The notes: generated by a model not told the origin, from the sequence alone. A stretch of 64,000 bases of DNA from Sphingomonadaceae bacterium OTU29LAMAA1 (GCA_024072375.1 CP099617.1:1964001-2028000), one strand, 5' to 3'. Shown: positions 16,025-25,340, counted from the first letter of the stretch. Translations and numbers: made by a program.

Positions 16025-18187
16025 TCAGGCGCCCGGCTGCTTGTACGCCGAGCGGTAATTGACCGCGCCGGTGCCGTAGTCGTGGCGGACCTTCCACTCG
16101 ACACCGTCGACACGCCAGCCGTCCTGGCTGTCGGTGAACGGCTCGGTGACGCCGTTGAGGAACACGACCTCGAGCGCCGGGGCAGTGCTCGGATCGGCGA
16201 ACCCATAATAGGCCGGACCTGTCAGGCGCTGCGTGGCGATGATGTCGCTGAGCAGGCCCTTCACGATGTTGGGCTTCTGGAGCTTACCGACGGCATCGGG
16301 GTCATATTCGCTGCCGTTAATCGTGATCGCGGCGCCGCGCAGGCTGCGCGGCACGAGCAGGCGATCGAGGCCGATCTCCAGATACTCGTTGCCGCTGATG
16401 TCCTTCTGCGCGCCCATCGCCGCATCCATGTCGTCGAACGCCTGCACCGACGGCGCGGCGCCGGTCTGGGCGAGGTTGCCGTGCCGGGCGTCGAACAGCG
16501 GGATGCCGTCGTTCATGACGGGGTTGCTGTTCAGCAGCGCGTAGACGTCGACTTCGATCGTCAGCTTGGCGGCGCGGCCGAGATCGACAGCGAGGCCGGA
16601 GAAGACGTCCATGTCGTCGTTCACGATCGCCTGGCGACTGAGGTTGATCATGTTGCCGACCGTCTTGGCGATGATCATCTCACGGGCGAGGTCGGGGATC
16701 GGCTTGTTCTTGAACTCGCCGGCCTCGTTCACCTGGTCGAGCGCACCGAAGCTGCCGCGCAGGTAGCGCGTGTGCGGACGGAAGTCGGTGACGGTGCCCG
16801 TGCCGCAGAAGCGGGTCCAGGTGTCCGGCGTGGTGGCGTAGGCCGCCTGCAAGATCCGGTGGATCGCGTTCTCGAACAGGACCGGGAAGTCGCTGGTCGT
16901 CTGGGTGATCACGGCACCCTGCGAGGTCATCGCATGGCGGACGATCAGGTCGGGATCACGCATGCCGCGGGTGTTGGTGCCGCCGTTCTCCAGCGATTCT
17001 CGCGCCAGATCGACGTTGCGCATACCGCGGAACTCGCCGGGATCGACCTTGACGGTCTCGCCCTTCATCGCCGCGGCCTTTTCGACGAGGTGCGCGACGC
17101 CCGCCTTGACGAGCAGCCAGTTGGTCGCGCCTTCGCGAAACTTGTCGCGCTGGTCGAGGGTCACGCGCGCCGGACTGTTGTGGCCGACGTTCGCCGCGTC
17201 ACCATTCTCGGCGAGCTTGTCGAGGATCTTCTCGCGAGCGGTCGCCAGCGGCGTGCCGTCATTGACGAGGCCGTCGATGAACTCGCCGGGCAGGTTGTGC
17301 TTCGTGCCAAGCGAACGGATCGTGCTGACGCGCGTACGCTCTGCGGCCACGGCCGTATCGGCACGGGCCTGAGCGTCCGCCGGCGTGACGGAGGCGGGAG
17401 CCATCGCCAGCGCACCCGTCTTCGGCAGCGCGTCCTGCGCGTCGAGGGCGACGGCCGATGCCGTGATCTTGTCGATCTCGGCCTGGGTGCCGCCATCCTT
17501 TTGGAACTTGTCGATCGCGGCAACCAGCGCCGCGCGTGTCGTATAGAGGTTCATGCTCGTCTCCAATGGACGTTGCGGGGCGGCGCCTTGCGCCTTGGGC
17601 TTGCCGATCATCGCCATGGCGGAGATGCGCGGGGTCTCCGGGGCCTTGCGGAACCCGAATGCGGTGACGTCGCACGCCGCGGCGCTGGACGCCTCGGTCA
17701 CGGACGTGATGAACTGCTGCTCGAGCGCCTGCTCGCTGGTCAGCCACGTCTCGGCGTCCAGCATCGGCACGAGTTCGTCGGCGGTGAGGCCGGTCTGACC
17801 GGAGTAGATGCGGACCAGCTGGTCGCGGATGACGTCGAGCTTGTCGGCTGCGGCGCGAAGCTCGCGGGCGTCGCCGATCGCGACATCCCATGGATTGTGA
17901 ATCATCATCAGGGCATTGTCGGCCATGATGATCTCGTCGCCGGCCATGGCGATGACGGACGCCATCGAAGCGGCGAGACCGTCGATATAGATGGTGACCT
18001 TGCGGCCCGCTGCCTTCGCGCCGATCAGCGCGTTGAAGATCGCGAGACCCTCCATGACGTAGCCGCCGGGCGAGTTGATACGGACGGCGAGGTCGTCATC
18101 GCCGCCCGCGATCAGGCCGAAGAGAGTCTTGGCGTCGAGGCCATCCCACTCGTCGCCCACGATGCCGTAGATGAGGATGTCGGTCAT
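16025..18187 (-). CDS. ClpP-like prohead protease fused to Mu gpT-like major capsid protein
   Basis: One 720-residue product. Residues about 1-200 form a ClpP/S49-type serine protease, with I-N-S-P-G-G-Y-V, the nucleophile context G-L-A-A-S-M-A-S and M-M-I-H-N-P-W with the catalytic His. A helical, charged linker (about 230-400) looks like a scaffold region. The rest is a Mu gpT-like capsid domain. Fusion proteins of this type are known in phages; the protease matures the head and probably frees the capsid part. The start at ATG 18187 overlaps the portal stop as ATGA with an AAAGG box. An upstream open stretch of 60 codons is a shadow of the portal gene. Confidence 0.93.
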   Translation of the reverse strand: MTDILIYGIVGDEWDGLDAKTLFGLIAGGDDDLAVRINSPGGYVMEGLAIFNALIGAKAAGRKVTIYIDGLAASMASVIAMAGDEIIMADNALMMIHNPWDVAIGDARELRAAADKLDVIRDQLVRIYSGQTGLTADELVPMLDAETWLTSEQALEQQFITSVTEASSAAACDVTAFGFRKAPETPRISAMAMIGKPKAQGAAPQRPLETSMNLYTTRAALVAAIDKFQKDGGTQAEIDKITASAVALDAQDALPKTGALAMAPASVTPADAQARADTAVAAERTRVSTIRSLGTKHNLPGEFIDGLVNDGTPLATAREKILDKLAENGDAANVGHNSPARVTLDQRDKFREGATNWLLVKAGVAHLVEKAAAMKGETVKVDPGEFRGMRNVDLARESLENGGTNTRGMRDPDLIVRHAMTSQGAVITQTTSDFPVLFENAIHRILQAAYATTPDTWTRFCGTGTVTDFRPHTRYLRGSFGALDQVNEAGEFKNKPIPDLAREMIIAKTVGNMINLSRQAIVNDDMDVFSGLAVDLGRAAKLTIEVDVYALLNSNPVMNDGIPLFDARHGNLAQTGAAPSVQAFDDMDAAMGAQKDISGNEYLEIGLDRLLVPRSLRGAAITINGSEYDPDAVGKLQKPNIVKGLLSDIIATQRLTGPAYYGFADPSTAPALEVVFLNGVTEPFTDSQDGWRVDGVEWKVRHDYGTGAVNYRSAYKQPGA

Positions 18188-19722
18188 GCATTCGCCTTTC
18201 GGGTTGCGTCGGCGATCGCGTCCGCCGTCTGCTCCGCGGGGTTGCCGACTGCCGTGACGCGGCGCGGGTCGCTGTCGAAGATGAGGCCGAGGGCATCGAG
18301 CTTTTCGAAGTCGGCCTTCGCCTCGGCGAGGAAGGTATCGGGATCCTCGCCGCGCTCGCGCGCCCACTGCGAGATCGTCTTGCCGCCGGCACGGATGGCG
18401 TCCCGGCTGGATTTGACCTCGTCGGACGGGTTGATCATCTCACGGCCGGGCGGGGTCCAACGGACGGTGACGCCGGTGACGTCCTCGCCGGTGAACTCCA
18501 GCGCCTCGATCATCCACGTGGCGACGGCGCCGCAGAATTGCGGGATGAACATCGACCACTGCCAGGTGGCGAGCGACCGCTGGTATTCGAGCCAGCCCAT
18601 GCGACCAGACGAGAAGTTGACGTTCGACAGGTCACCGGTGAGCGCTTCGTAGGGGACGCCGAGGCCGGCTGCGACGGCGCGCAGCGAGACCTTCGTGTAG
18701 TCAGCGTATCCCTCCGTCGCGGGCGGGTTGGAGAAGGTCACTTCCTCGCCCGGCCGTGCATACTGGAACGTGCCGGGTTCGATGTAATCGAGCGGCTCGC
18801 GGTCAACCGCGGCCTCACCATCCTCCGTCTGGATGCCGGGAATGGCGGCGCCATCGTCCTCACCGGTGACGACGCCGACGAATGCGTTGGCGAGCTTCTG
18901 CCGCGTCAGCGTCGCATCTTCGAAGTCGCCGAAGTCCTTCATGCGCAGCACGATCGGTGCCAGCCAGGTCGCGCCGTGCTCCATCTCCGGCCGGTCGGCG
19001 CGGAAGACGTGAGCGACGTCGGCTGCCGGGATCAGGGTCGAGCCAAGCGACGACGTGCGGCCCGCGCCGGGATGACCATTGTAGAGCCAGTACCCCTCGC
19101 GCGCGCCGATCGGGCTGAACTGAACGCCGTTGACGACGAATCCGCCAGTGACGCCCGGCGCGCTGGCGAGCGGGCCATGCTTCGACGGGTCGATATAGTC
19201 CGGCTCGAGCACCTGAAGCTGCACCGGTAGGGGCAGCCCGTCCGAAGATCGGCGCCAGCGCCGGCGCATTACGACCGCGCCGCTCTCCACGATGGTGCGG
19301 GCGGCCTGTAGCTGAAGCCCGTAAAGGTCGTGCCGCCCGCCGCTGTCGCACGCCTTCGTATCAAAGTGCGCGCGGACCTTCTTGTTCAGCGCGTCGTCGA
19401 TCTTGCCATCGCGGTAGACCTGAAACGTGATGCCGGTGCCGACCATGTTGTTGGCGATCGTGGCCACGCCGCGGGCCGCAAATGGATTGTTGCGGACCAG
19501 GTCGCGCGCGATCCCGCGCAGCGCGGCCATCACCGCAGGGGTGAGTTCGCCGTTCGCATCCCGCTGCGTCCGCCGCCAACCGGCAGCACGCCGCCCGAAG
19601 GTGGCGCCATCGTATTCGGCGCGTGGGCCACCGCGCGCGATCCGCTGCCGCACCGGTGCAGACTGGCGCGGCGCTGCGCCCGGCCGCCCGAGCAGCCGGT
19701 CGAGGAAGGTGCGTTCGGCCAC
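18184..19722 (-). CDS. Portal protein (lambda gpB family)
   Basis: A 512-residue protein that forms the dodecameric DNA gate at the head vertex. The N-terminal R-x-x-x-R-N-N-P-F-A-A-R-G pattern, the V-x-E-P-D-Y-I-D region, and the later S-S-G-R-M-G-W-L-E-Y-Q-R-S segment are hallmarks of lambda-family portals. Length is normal. It lies between the gpW-like joiner and the protease-capsid fusion. Confidence 0.95.
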   Translation of the reverse strand: MAERTFLDRLLGRPGAAPRQSAPVRQRIARGGPRAEYDGATFGRRAAGWRRTQRDANGELTPAVMAALRGIARDLVRNNPFAARGVATIANNMVGTGITFQVYRDGKIDDALNKKVRAHFDTKACDSGGRHDLYGLQLQAARTIVESGAVVMRRRWRRSSDGLPLPVQLQVLEPDYIDPSKHGPLASAPGVTGGFVVNGVQFSPIGAREGYWLYNGHPGAGRTSSLGSTLIPAADVAHVFRADRPEMEHGATWLAPIVLRMKDFGDFEDATLTRQKLANAFVGVVTGEDDGAAIPGIQTEDGEAAVDREPLDYIEPGTFQYARPGEEVTFSNPPATEGYADYTKVSLRAVAAGLGVPYEALTGDLSNVNFSSGRMGWLEYQRSLATWQWSMFIPQFCGAVATWMIEALEFTGEDVTGVTVRWTPPGREMINPSDEVKSSRDAIRAGGKTISQWARERGEDPDTFLAEAKADFEKLDALGLIFDSDPRRVTAVGNPAEQTADAIADATRKANA

Positions 19723-19725
19723 GTT

Positions 19726-19950
19726 TTACAGGCCGCTGCGATAGTAGGGGACGCGATGCCGGACGATGCCGCCGAGCGCGCGCGTCTGCATCTTCATCTG
19801 CGCATCCACGACCTTGATGGCAGCGGAAACAGCATCGACCGATTGGAACGTGGTCTCGCGACCATCGGCGAACCGGACCTTCTGCGGTCCGACCGCGACA
19901 GCTAGGAGGGTGGCGTGTAGCTGGTCGAGGTCGGTCTGCTGATATGCCAT
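19726..19950 (-). CDS. Head-tail joining protein (gpW-like)
   Basis: A 74-residue protein with an AAGGAGG ribosome site a few bases before ATG 19950. The N-terminal helix (D-L-D-Q-L-H-A-T-L-L-A-V-A), a short strand pair (V-R-F-A-D-G-R-E) and a helix ending in a Tyr/Arg-rich tail match the gpW fold, and lambda W has the same size and place between terminase and portal. Confidence 0.82.
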   Translation of the reverse strand: MAYQQTDLDQLHATLLAVAVGPQKVRFADGRETTFQSVDAVSAAIKVVDAQMKMQTRALGGIVRHRVPYYRSGL

Positions 19951-19952
19951 GC

Positions 19953-22121
19953 CTACCTCCTTCGATTGCTGGTGAACGGGTTGACCTTTGCGCGTTTCGC
20001 GCGGGGCTTTTCGTCGGCAACCTTGTCTGCCGTCGTTGCCAGCCATTCCGGCTTTGCCTTCGCTGCGCGCTCGTCGGCCTTCTGCTTGGCCATGGCGCGA
20101 GCAATGTCGGGATTTGTTGATGCGGCATCGACGACCATGTTCAGCTTCATCCCCAGCTGGATGAGACCTGCGAGCGCGGCCATGGCGTTCACTCGGCAGT
20201 CGGTCGCTTCGTTGGCCTTGCCCTTAGGGCAGTCCCAGACCTGAAAGACGCGGCCGCTGGCGACCTTCGGGATCAGGCGCTCTGCCGTCAGCTGTTCGTA
20301 CCAGGCGAGTTCCCGCTTGCTGCTGAAGTGCATGTAGCCGGGGCCGGAGTCAGTGAATGACAGGCGGGCGCGCAGTGTGTCCTTCGCCGAATTGACGCCG
20401 ATGATGATCGGCTTGAACGTTGCCCGGTTGCGATTGCTCGGCCGCGTAGTAGGCCACAGGGGTGAGCGTTTGCCGGTTCGATCCGAAGCGCCCTTCGTCG
20501 CCCAGACCTTGCGACCGAGGCGAGCCTTGGAAAAATCATAGACTTCCTGCGCCCGGTGACCGCCGGAATCGATGCACGCGGCTTCGACCGCAAACTGGCG
20601 ACCATCGGCGCGGCTGAATGTGCGAAGCAGCTGTCGGTCGACCTCGTCCCACGTCGCCTTCTTCGACGTGTCGCCTTCGACGATGACGTAAAGGAGGGAC
20701 CAGCTTTCTTCGTTCCTGCCCCAGCCTACGAACTCGAGTTCGACCCGGTCATCCTGTGTGTCGCCGCCTACGGTGATCACGCCGACGCCGTCGGGCACCT
20801 CCGCCGCCCAGATCTCCGCGCGAGCCGCGAGTATCTCCGCGACCACTTCTTTCGAATTCGACCGCTTGTGCGGCTTACCCAACTGGGTGTTGTCAAACTT
20901 CACCCGCTTGTCGGGATCGTTCTTGCTCGACAGCCACTTCGCCGCGATCTTGGGCGGCGCATCGCGTGGCCAAGGGCTGAACACCTTGCCGGCCGTGAAG
21001 CTGGCGTGCTCGTTGGACACCGGCCAGGTTCCACAGTCCGGGCAGCGCGCCCGGTAAACCGCGTGACGTGGGCCTTCCCACCAGTCCCATATCGCCGCGA
21101 CCGCGGCCGCGCCGCCTTCGGCTTTCCAAGCTGTGGCGTATGCAGTCAGCGGGTCATGATGCTTGTCGCAGCACCGGAACCGCTTAGTCTGGTGCCACCG
21201 GATCGTTCCAAGCGCGGTGAGACGCTGGCCCTCGTTCCAGCCGACGCCGCACCCTTCACAATAGACCTGCGCGGTGCGCGGATGATGCGCGATGACGTTG
21301 CCGCCCTCGTCCAGATCCTTCTTCCACTCGACGTGCCGGAAGAAATCGAGGAATTGCCTGTGACTACATTCCGGACAGGCAACCGACGCCTGCCGTTGAT
21401 CGCCCTCCAGGTAGCTGCTCTCGATCAGGCTTTCGCCCTCGATGGTCGGTGAACAAGCCCGCACCGACAGCGCGCCGACATATGTCGCCATGCGCTCGTC
21501 GGCGAGGCCGATGGGATCACCCTCGCGAGTAATCGGATACTTGTCCGTTTCGTCGCAGAACACGCGCTTGACGGGCCGTCGTGCCAGATTGTCCGGACTG
21601 CCCGCCCCGGCGAGCGCGAGGAATCCGCCGGGAAAAGCCTTGTAGAGGAGCGTCTCTTCGACGCTGCGGGTCTTCTTCGTACCGATAAGCCGCCGCAGCA
21701 CTGGCGTTGCGCGGATGAGCGGGGTGATACGCTCCTTCGAAAACTGCTCGGCAGCCGCCTCTTTCGGCTGCACGATGAGCATCGGCGCCGGGTCGAGGTG
21801 GACGAAGAAGCCAACCGCGTTCTCAATCAGCGCCGTCTTCATCAGCTGGGTGCACACCATCGCGGTGATGGTCTCGACGCCGAGCTCCGTCACCGCGAGC
21901 ATCGGCCCGCGGGCAATCTCAACGGTCCTCGTCGACCAATCGCCCGAGGTTGAACCTGCCTCGGGTGCCAGCTTACGATATCGGTCAGCCCACTCCGGTA
22001 CGCTGATGCGCGGCGGTGGGGTCAGCCCCCGTTGCCACGCACGCTCTAGCCGTTCATCCTTGCTCTGCGCCGGCGAAGTCGGCTTCGGGCTCGCCAAGGG
22101 AGGCGAGGTGCTGCTGGACAT
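19953..22121 (-). CDS. Terminase large subunit (GpA family)
   Basis: This DNA-packaging motor has ATPase and nuclease parts. Seen: an N-terminal W-A-D-R-Y-R-x-L, a Q-L-M-K-T-A nucleotide-binding loop, V-F-C-D-E-T-D-K-Y-P as Walker B, and zinc-type pairs C-P-E-C and C-E-G-C. The C-terminal nuclease half includes V-G-G-D-T-Q-D-D-R-V-E-L. This is the GpA layout of lambda-like phages, suggesting cos-type packaging. I chose ATG 22121 (M-S-S-S-T-S); a longer frame starts at 22157. It overlaps the small-subunit gene by about 68 bases. Length about 722 residues. Confidence 0.95.
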   Translation of the reverse strand: MSSSTSPPLASPKPTSPAQSKDERLERAWQRGLTPPPRISVPEWADRYRKLAPEAGSTSGDWSTRTVEIARGPMLAVTELGVETITAMVCTQLMKTALIENAVGFFVHLDPAPMLIVQPKEAAAEQFSKERITPLIRATPVLRRLIGTKKTRSVEETLLYKAFPGGFLALAGAGSPDNLARRPVKRVFCDETDKYPITREGDPIGLADERMATYVGALSVRACSPTIEGESLIESSYLEGDQRQASVACPECSHRQFLDFFRHVEWKKDLDEGGNVIAHHPRTAQVYCEGCGVGWNEGQRLTALGTIRWHQTKRFRCCDKHHDPLTAYATAWKAEGGAAAVAAIWDWWEGPRHAVYRARCPDCGTWPVSNEHASFTAGKVFSPWPRDAPPKIAAKWLSSKNDPDKRVKFDNTQLGKPHKRSNSKEVVAEILAARAEIWAAEVPDGVGVITVGGDTQDDRVELEFVGWGRNEESWSLLYVIVEGDTSKKATWDEVDRQLLRTFSRADGRQFAVEAACIDSGGHRAQEVYDFSKARLGRKVWATKGASDRTGKRSPLWPTTRPSNRNRATFKPIIIGVNSAKDTLRARLSFTDSGPGYMHFSSKRELAWYEQLTAERLIPKVASGRVFQVWDCPKGKANEATDCRVNAMAALAGLIQLGMKLNMVVDAASTNPDIARAMAKQKADERAAKAKPEWLATTADKVADEKPRAKRAKVNPFTSNRRR

Positions 22122-22725
22122 GATCGTTGAGCGCCTCCAGCAACGGCTCGACTGCAATGCTCAGCGATGCGGCGATCAGCGGCGCGACGCGCGAGGGCCA
22201 ATTCAGCCAGGCGTCACGCAGCGATCGGGCGAGGTTGAACAGCAGCGTGTCGGCAACCTCGAGATCGACGACATCGCCCGCCTCCCGTCGGGCCGCCAAC
22301 AAGGCCCGCACGGCCAGTCCGTTTTCCTTGACCCGTTCGGCGTCACCGGTGAGCACGAAGCGACCGGCGAGCACTTCGGCGATGAAGTCCTCATCGGCGA
22401 GGTCCGCCGGATCGATCGGCGCCGCTGCGCCTGCCTGGCCACGCCGCCGGGGTGCTTCCGCCTGGGCGGGTCGGGTGGAAACCTTTCGCGTAGACGGGGT
22501 GGAAACAGGCGGGGTGTTTCCACTCCGGGTTTCCACCTCTGACGCTTCGCGATTGCGCTTGCGCCAGCCGCTGCCGGCGAGACTCGAATCGATCAGGCCA
22601 GCCTCAGAAACTGGCAGCTTTCCTTGCTTTACGGCCTTGGCGACCAGCGTGTGACTGCATCCGTCCAGCTTCGCGAACTGGCGAACCGACACCGGCCCGG
22701 CATGGGGTGGCGGCATAAGTGGCAA
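22054..22725 (-). CDS. Terminase small subunit
   Basis: A 223-residue protein with an N-terminal helix-turn-helix (V-R-Q-F-A-K-L-D-G-C-S-H-T-L-V-A-K-A-V), a basic Pro/Thr-rich linker and a helical C-terminal half. This layout is that of lambda Nu1-type DNA-recognition subunits. It is the first gene of the leftward late operon; its promoter should lie in the 115 bases before the divergent gene at 22841. Confidence 0.87.
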   Translation of the reverse strand: MPLMPPPHAGPVSVRQFAKLDGCSHTLVAKAVKQGKLPVSEAGLIDSSLAGSGWRKRNREASEVETRSGNTPPVSTPSTRKVSTRPAQAEAPRRRGQAGAAAPIDPADLADEDFIAEVLAGRFVLTGDAERVKENGLAVRALLAARREAGDVVDLEVADTLLFNLARSLRDAWLNWPSRVAPLIAASLSIAVEPLLEALNDHVQQHLASLGEPEADFAGAEQG

Positions 22726-22816
22726 CCCCTTTCACGATCTATAGCTGGGGAAGCTAAACGCCTTTGCCCCCCGTACTGCTCGGACACCCCGGAAGGACCC
22801 AAAGGGTGCAAGCGCG

Positions 22817-22833
22817 TCTTATCTCAGATAAGA
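22817..22833. promoter_or_regulatory. Perfect 17-bp palindrome before divergent gene (operator candidate)
   Basis: TCTTATCT-C-AGATAAGA is an exact inverted repeat with 8-bp arms, ending seven bases before ATG 22841 in the gap between terS and a divergent gene. Its A/T-rich arms stand out from the GC-rich surroundings. It differs in sequence from the repressor operators at 31.5-32.2 kb. An mRNA hairpin blocking the start codon is the alternative reading. Confidence 0.5.
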
Positions 22834-22840
22834 TCAGCCG

Positions 22841-23551
22841 ATGCTTGCTGATTCTCTGATTGATGCCGATGTCTGGGACGATCTACCCGACGACCCGGAA
22901 GAGGCCTTCGTGTTCTTCGCTGACCGCGCTCGCGAGAATTTGGAGAAGATCCTTAACGGAGATCAAGCCGCGGCCGGGCGTCATCACCCGAACATTTGGC
23001 GACGGCAATTCGTCCACGAGGTTGGTTCGGCGGCTGAGGAATTCGGGATCAGCGGTCTGCTCCCAGCGGACAAGGCGGAGCAATCGGAGGCCACTCTCGA
23101 CATCTTCAACGCGCAGCTAGCGAGAGTAATGACTCGGCTGAGGCTCAAGGTTCGTGGCAAGACTCGGCTGGACACCGCGCAGTTAACCTTCGAGACGAAA
23201 ACCACAATCCGATCATCGCTCGACGACGTTCGCGACAGGATCAATCGGTCCAACTTGTCAGAGGACGCGAAGGCCGCCCTTCACCGCAGGGTGGATGCCG
23301 TCGATCAGGAGCTTGACCGAAACCGCAGCAGCCTTCGACCTCTGTGGATACTCGCGGGCGCCTTAGCCGCGGCGTCTCCGACCGCGATTGGGGCAGCAGC
23401 AGATCTTCCGGGCGCGGTCCAAACAGTTCAGTCAGCTATGCAGCTTGCCCATGCGGACCGCGCGGCGGAAATAATGCGGACTGCAAAGTTCGCGCCGCCT
23501 CGGCTTGGTAGGCCTCAAGAGACGAAGTTGATCACGGACCGAACCGAGTAA
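22841..23551 (+). CDS. Unknown accessory protein, divergent from late operon (236 aa)
   Basis: The protein is helical and charged for its first ~165 residues, with an acidic start (D-A-D-V-W-D-D-L-P-D-D-P-E-E). A hydrophobic Ala-rich stretch follows at about 168-190, then a basic C-terminus. It is opposite to the surrounding phage genes, has its own palindrome at the start codon, and sits between two leftward units. This is typical of a moron expressed from the lysogen. I do not recognise the family. The single hydrophobic segment may be a membrane anchor. Confidence 0.75.
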   Translation: MLADSLIDADVWDDLPDDPEEAFVFFADRARENLEKILNGDQAAAGRHHPNIWRRQFVHEVGSAAEEFGISGLLPADKAEQSEATLDIFNAQLARVMTRLRLKVRGKTRLDTAQLTFETKTTIRSSLDDVRDRINRSNLSEDAKAALHRRVDAVDQELDRNRSSLRPLWILAGALAAASPTAIGAAADLPGAVQTVQSAMQLAHADRAAEIMRTAKFAPPRLGRPQETKLITDRTE

Positions 23552-23668
23552 TCGCAAACATCATAGTAACCAAAAGCCATACCGTAGGACAGTCGCCCGA
23601 GGCATCCGCCTCTGCATTTGGGACGAGGGCGGCTCGGTGGCCAGTCCTATTAGCTCGTCGCGGGCTGC

Positions 23669-24316
23669 TCATGCAGCGGCACCCATCAGGGCATGTTCTC
23701 CCTTTACCCCAACTGGTTCGAGTAGCCAAGCCTCAATCGTTACGGTGATCGATCCTCCCAGGTTGACCACTGCCGCCTTGCCCGCTCCGCGTTCCACCAC
23801 GCCCGTCATGCCCGCGAAAGCAGGCTGCATGACTGCGACGCGGTCGCCTGCCTCATAGGTTCGAGCGCTCGCGCGCAGCATGGCGCGCTCACGATGGCGC
23901 TGCGAACGCTCGGCGATGAGTCGCTCGCGCTCCAGTAGCGCTGAGCGCTTGGCCTGCTCGATGGCCTCCTCCTGCCTCAGCGATCGCATCTGCGCCTCGC
24001 CGATCAACGGCACACGCCCAGCGTAGGTGAATAGCCGGAAGGCGGGCAGGGGCGATGTCGGCCTCGCCATGAGGCGATAGAGGTCACCGAGCAGGTCTGA
24101 TCGCAGAAACACGAACGTAGGCAGGATCGGTGCGTCAATCTCGATCGTCTGCTTGCTGCGCGGCCGGCGCCGACGGATCGTCAGCTGCGGCGCCCAAGCG
24201 TCATATCCCAACGAAGTCAGCGCCCTACACAGCGGCAGCGTCCGGGGTCCCGCCGTTCGCAGGATACACCAGCGCTGCGCGATGCCGCTCTGATCCTGCT
24301 CCTCAATTCCCGCCAT
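23669..24316 (-). CDS. NusG/RfaH-like transcription elongation factor
   Basis: The N-terminal NGN-type domain shows R-W-C-I-L-R-T, then C-R-A-L-T-S-L-G-Y-D-A-W-A-P. The C-terminal KOW domain shows Y-E-A-G-D-R-V-A-V-M-Q-P-A-F-A-G-M-T-G-V-V-E. A charged helical linker (E-E-A-I-E-Q-A-K-R onward) separates the two. Specialised NusG paralogues bind RNA polymerase and let it read long operons without termination. It lies upstream of the ~22-kb leftward late operon, on the same strand, so a role as late antiterminator is a reasonable inference. The start is ATG 24316 (215 aa); a longer frame to 24427 is possible but lacks similarity. Confidence 0.85.
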   Translation of the reverse strand: MAGIEEQDQSGIAQRWCILRTAGPRTLPLCRALTSLGYDAWAPQLTIRRRRPRSKQTIEIDAPILPTFVFLRSDLLGDLYRLMARPTSPLPAFRLFTYAGRVPLIGEAQMRSLRQEEAIEQAKRSALLERERLIAERSQRHRERAMLRASARTYEAGDRVAVMQPAFAGMTGVVERGAGKAAVVNLGGSITVTIEAWLLEPVGVKGEHALMGAAA

Positions 24317-24560
24317 TTCTCTGAACCCCGCTCGGACTGTGAACACCAGACAATCTACCAGCGCTGCCAAGCGCTGGGCGCTCTTGGTTGGCGCGTATCC
24401 CCATCTTGCTCCGCCAACTTCCGGCACTAGGCGCCGGTGGCGGCTGACGACCCGAACCCGAAGTGCCGGATCTCCGGTGTATTATAGAAGTGGCACACTT
24501 ATCGCATGAGCAGACCCGAAGCGCATGGCCGGTTCGGCTCGACGCAAGAGGGAGAATGAC

Positions 24561-24830
24561 ATGCATCGATCCGTACTGATCATTGCCGCAGGAGCTGCCA
24601 TTGTCGTGGGCGCTGGTTCCGCCGATGCCCGACGGGCAGCCGAGGACCGGCAATACACTGCGACCTACAACGCTGAACGCCGCGTCTATTGCATCCGGTT
24701 CTTCTCGGACACGCTTAACGACCCTCGTCCAAACACTGCGGCATCGACGTGCATGACCCGTGCTCGTTGGGCTCAACGAAGCATCTTCATCGAGCATCGT
24801 CGGTCGAACGCCGAGATCGCTGCCCGCTGA
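24561..24830 (+). CDS. Small secreted protein (89 aa)
   Basis: A GGAGAATGAC ribosome site precedes ATG 24561. The first ~24 residues form a Sec signal peptide (M-H-R-S-V-L-I-I-A-A-G-A, cut near A-D-A-R). The mature part is polar with two Cys residues that could pair. Composition resembles small chromosomal sphingomonad secreted proteins more than phage genes. Function unknown. Confidence 0.75.
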   Translation: MHRSVLIIAAGAAIVVGAGSADARRAAEDRQYTATYNAERRVYCIRFFSDTLNDPRPNTAASTCMTRARWAQRSIFIEHRRSNAEIAAR

Positions 24831-24956
24831 ACTATCCGGTCGGGAGAGGCGGCATCCCCTGTGGCGGGATGTCGCCCATGCCGGCACGCACGTAAGAGCT
24901 GTCGTCAGTTTGGCTCGTAAACCGTATCTCAAGGTCTGTCCGGCCATTAAGCCTCT

Positions 24957-25340
24957 ATGTGCGCTACCTTTTCGATCACCGTAGACGTGCCGCTGAGCCT
25001 CGTGCGCATGACGCTGACTGGCTTCTTTTCGCCAGCAGACGTTGCTCGCTTCGTAGAGGCGCGCGACGCGGCACACCGCCAGCTGCGTAGCCTGCCCAAC
25101 CAGCATGTCACCTTGGTCGACATCCGCAGCATGCAGATCCAATCCCAGGAAGCAGTTCAGGAATTTCAGCTCGTCATGTCCTCGCCCGAGACGGCATCGA
25201 GGCGCATTGCGTTCGTGGTGTCCAAGTCGCTCGCGCGCATACAGGCTCAGCGCGCGGCCGTGCACCGGCCGGCCAACTACTTCGCGAATGTGGAAGACGC
25301 CGAGGAATGGCTTGTCGCCGAAGAGGCAGCGGTCAACTGA
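24957..25340 (+). CDS. STAS/SpoIIAA-like domain protein (127 aa)
   Basis: The sequence alternates strands and helices, with V-R-M-T-L-T-G-F-F-S-P-A-D-V and H-V-T-L-V-D-I-R-S-M. This is the pattern of STAS or SEC14-like small regulators, in which a short strand ending in V-D-I-R precedes a helix. Such proteins act as anti-sigma antagonists or lipid-binding regulators; which applies is not known. It is in the host-like insert between the NusG paralogue and the replication genes. Confidence 0.72.
   Translation: MCATFSITVDVPLSLVRMTLTGFFSPADVARFVEARDAAHRQLRSLPNQHVTLVDIRSMQIQSQEAVQEFQLVMSSPETASRRIAFVVSKSLARIQAQRAAVHRPANYFANVEDAEEWLVAEEAAVN

Noticed and set aside
16082..18652. 856-codon plus-strand frame
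   Set aside because: Exact shadow of the protease-capsid fusion and portal; long antisense frames are expected at this GC content.
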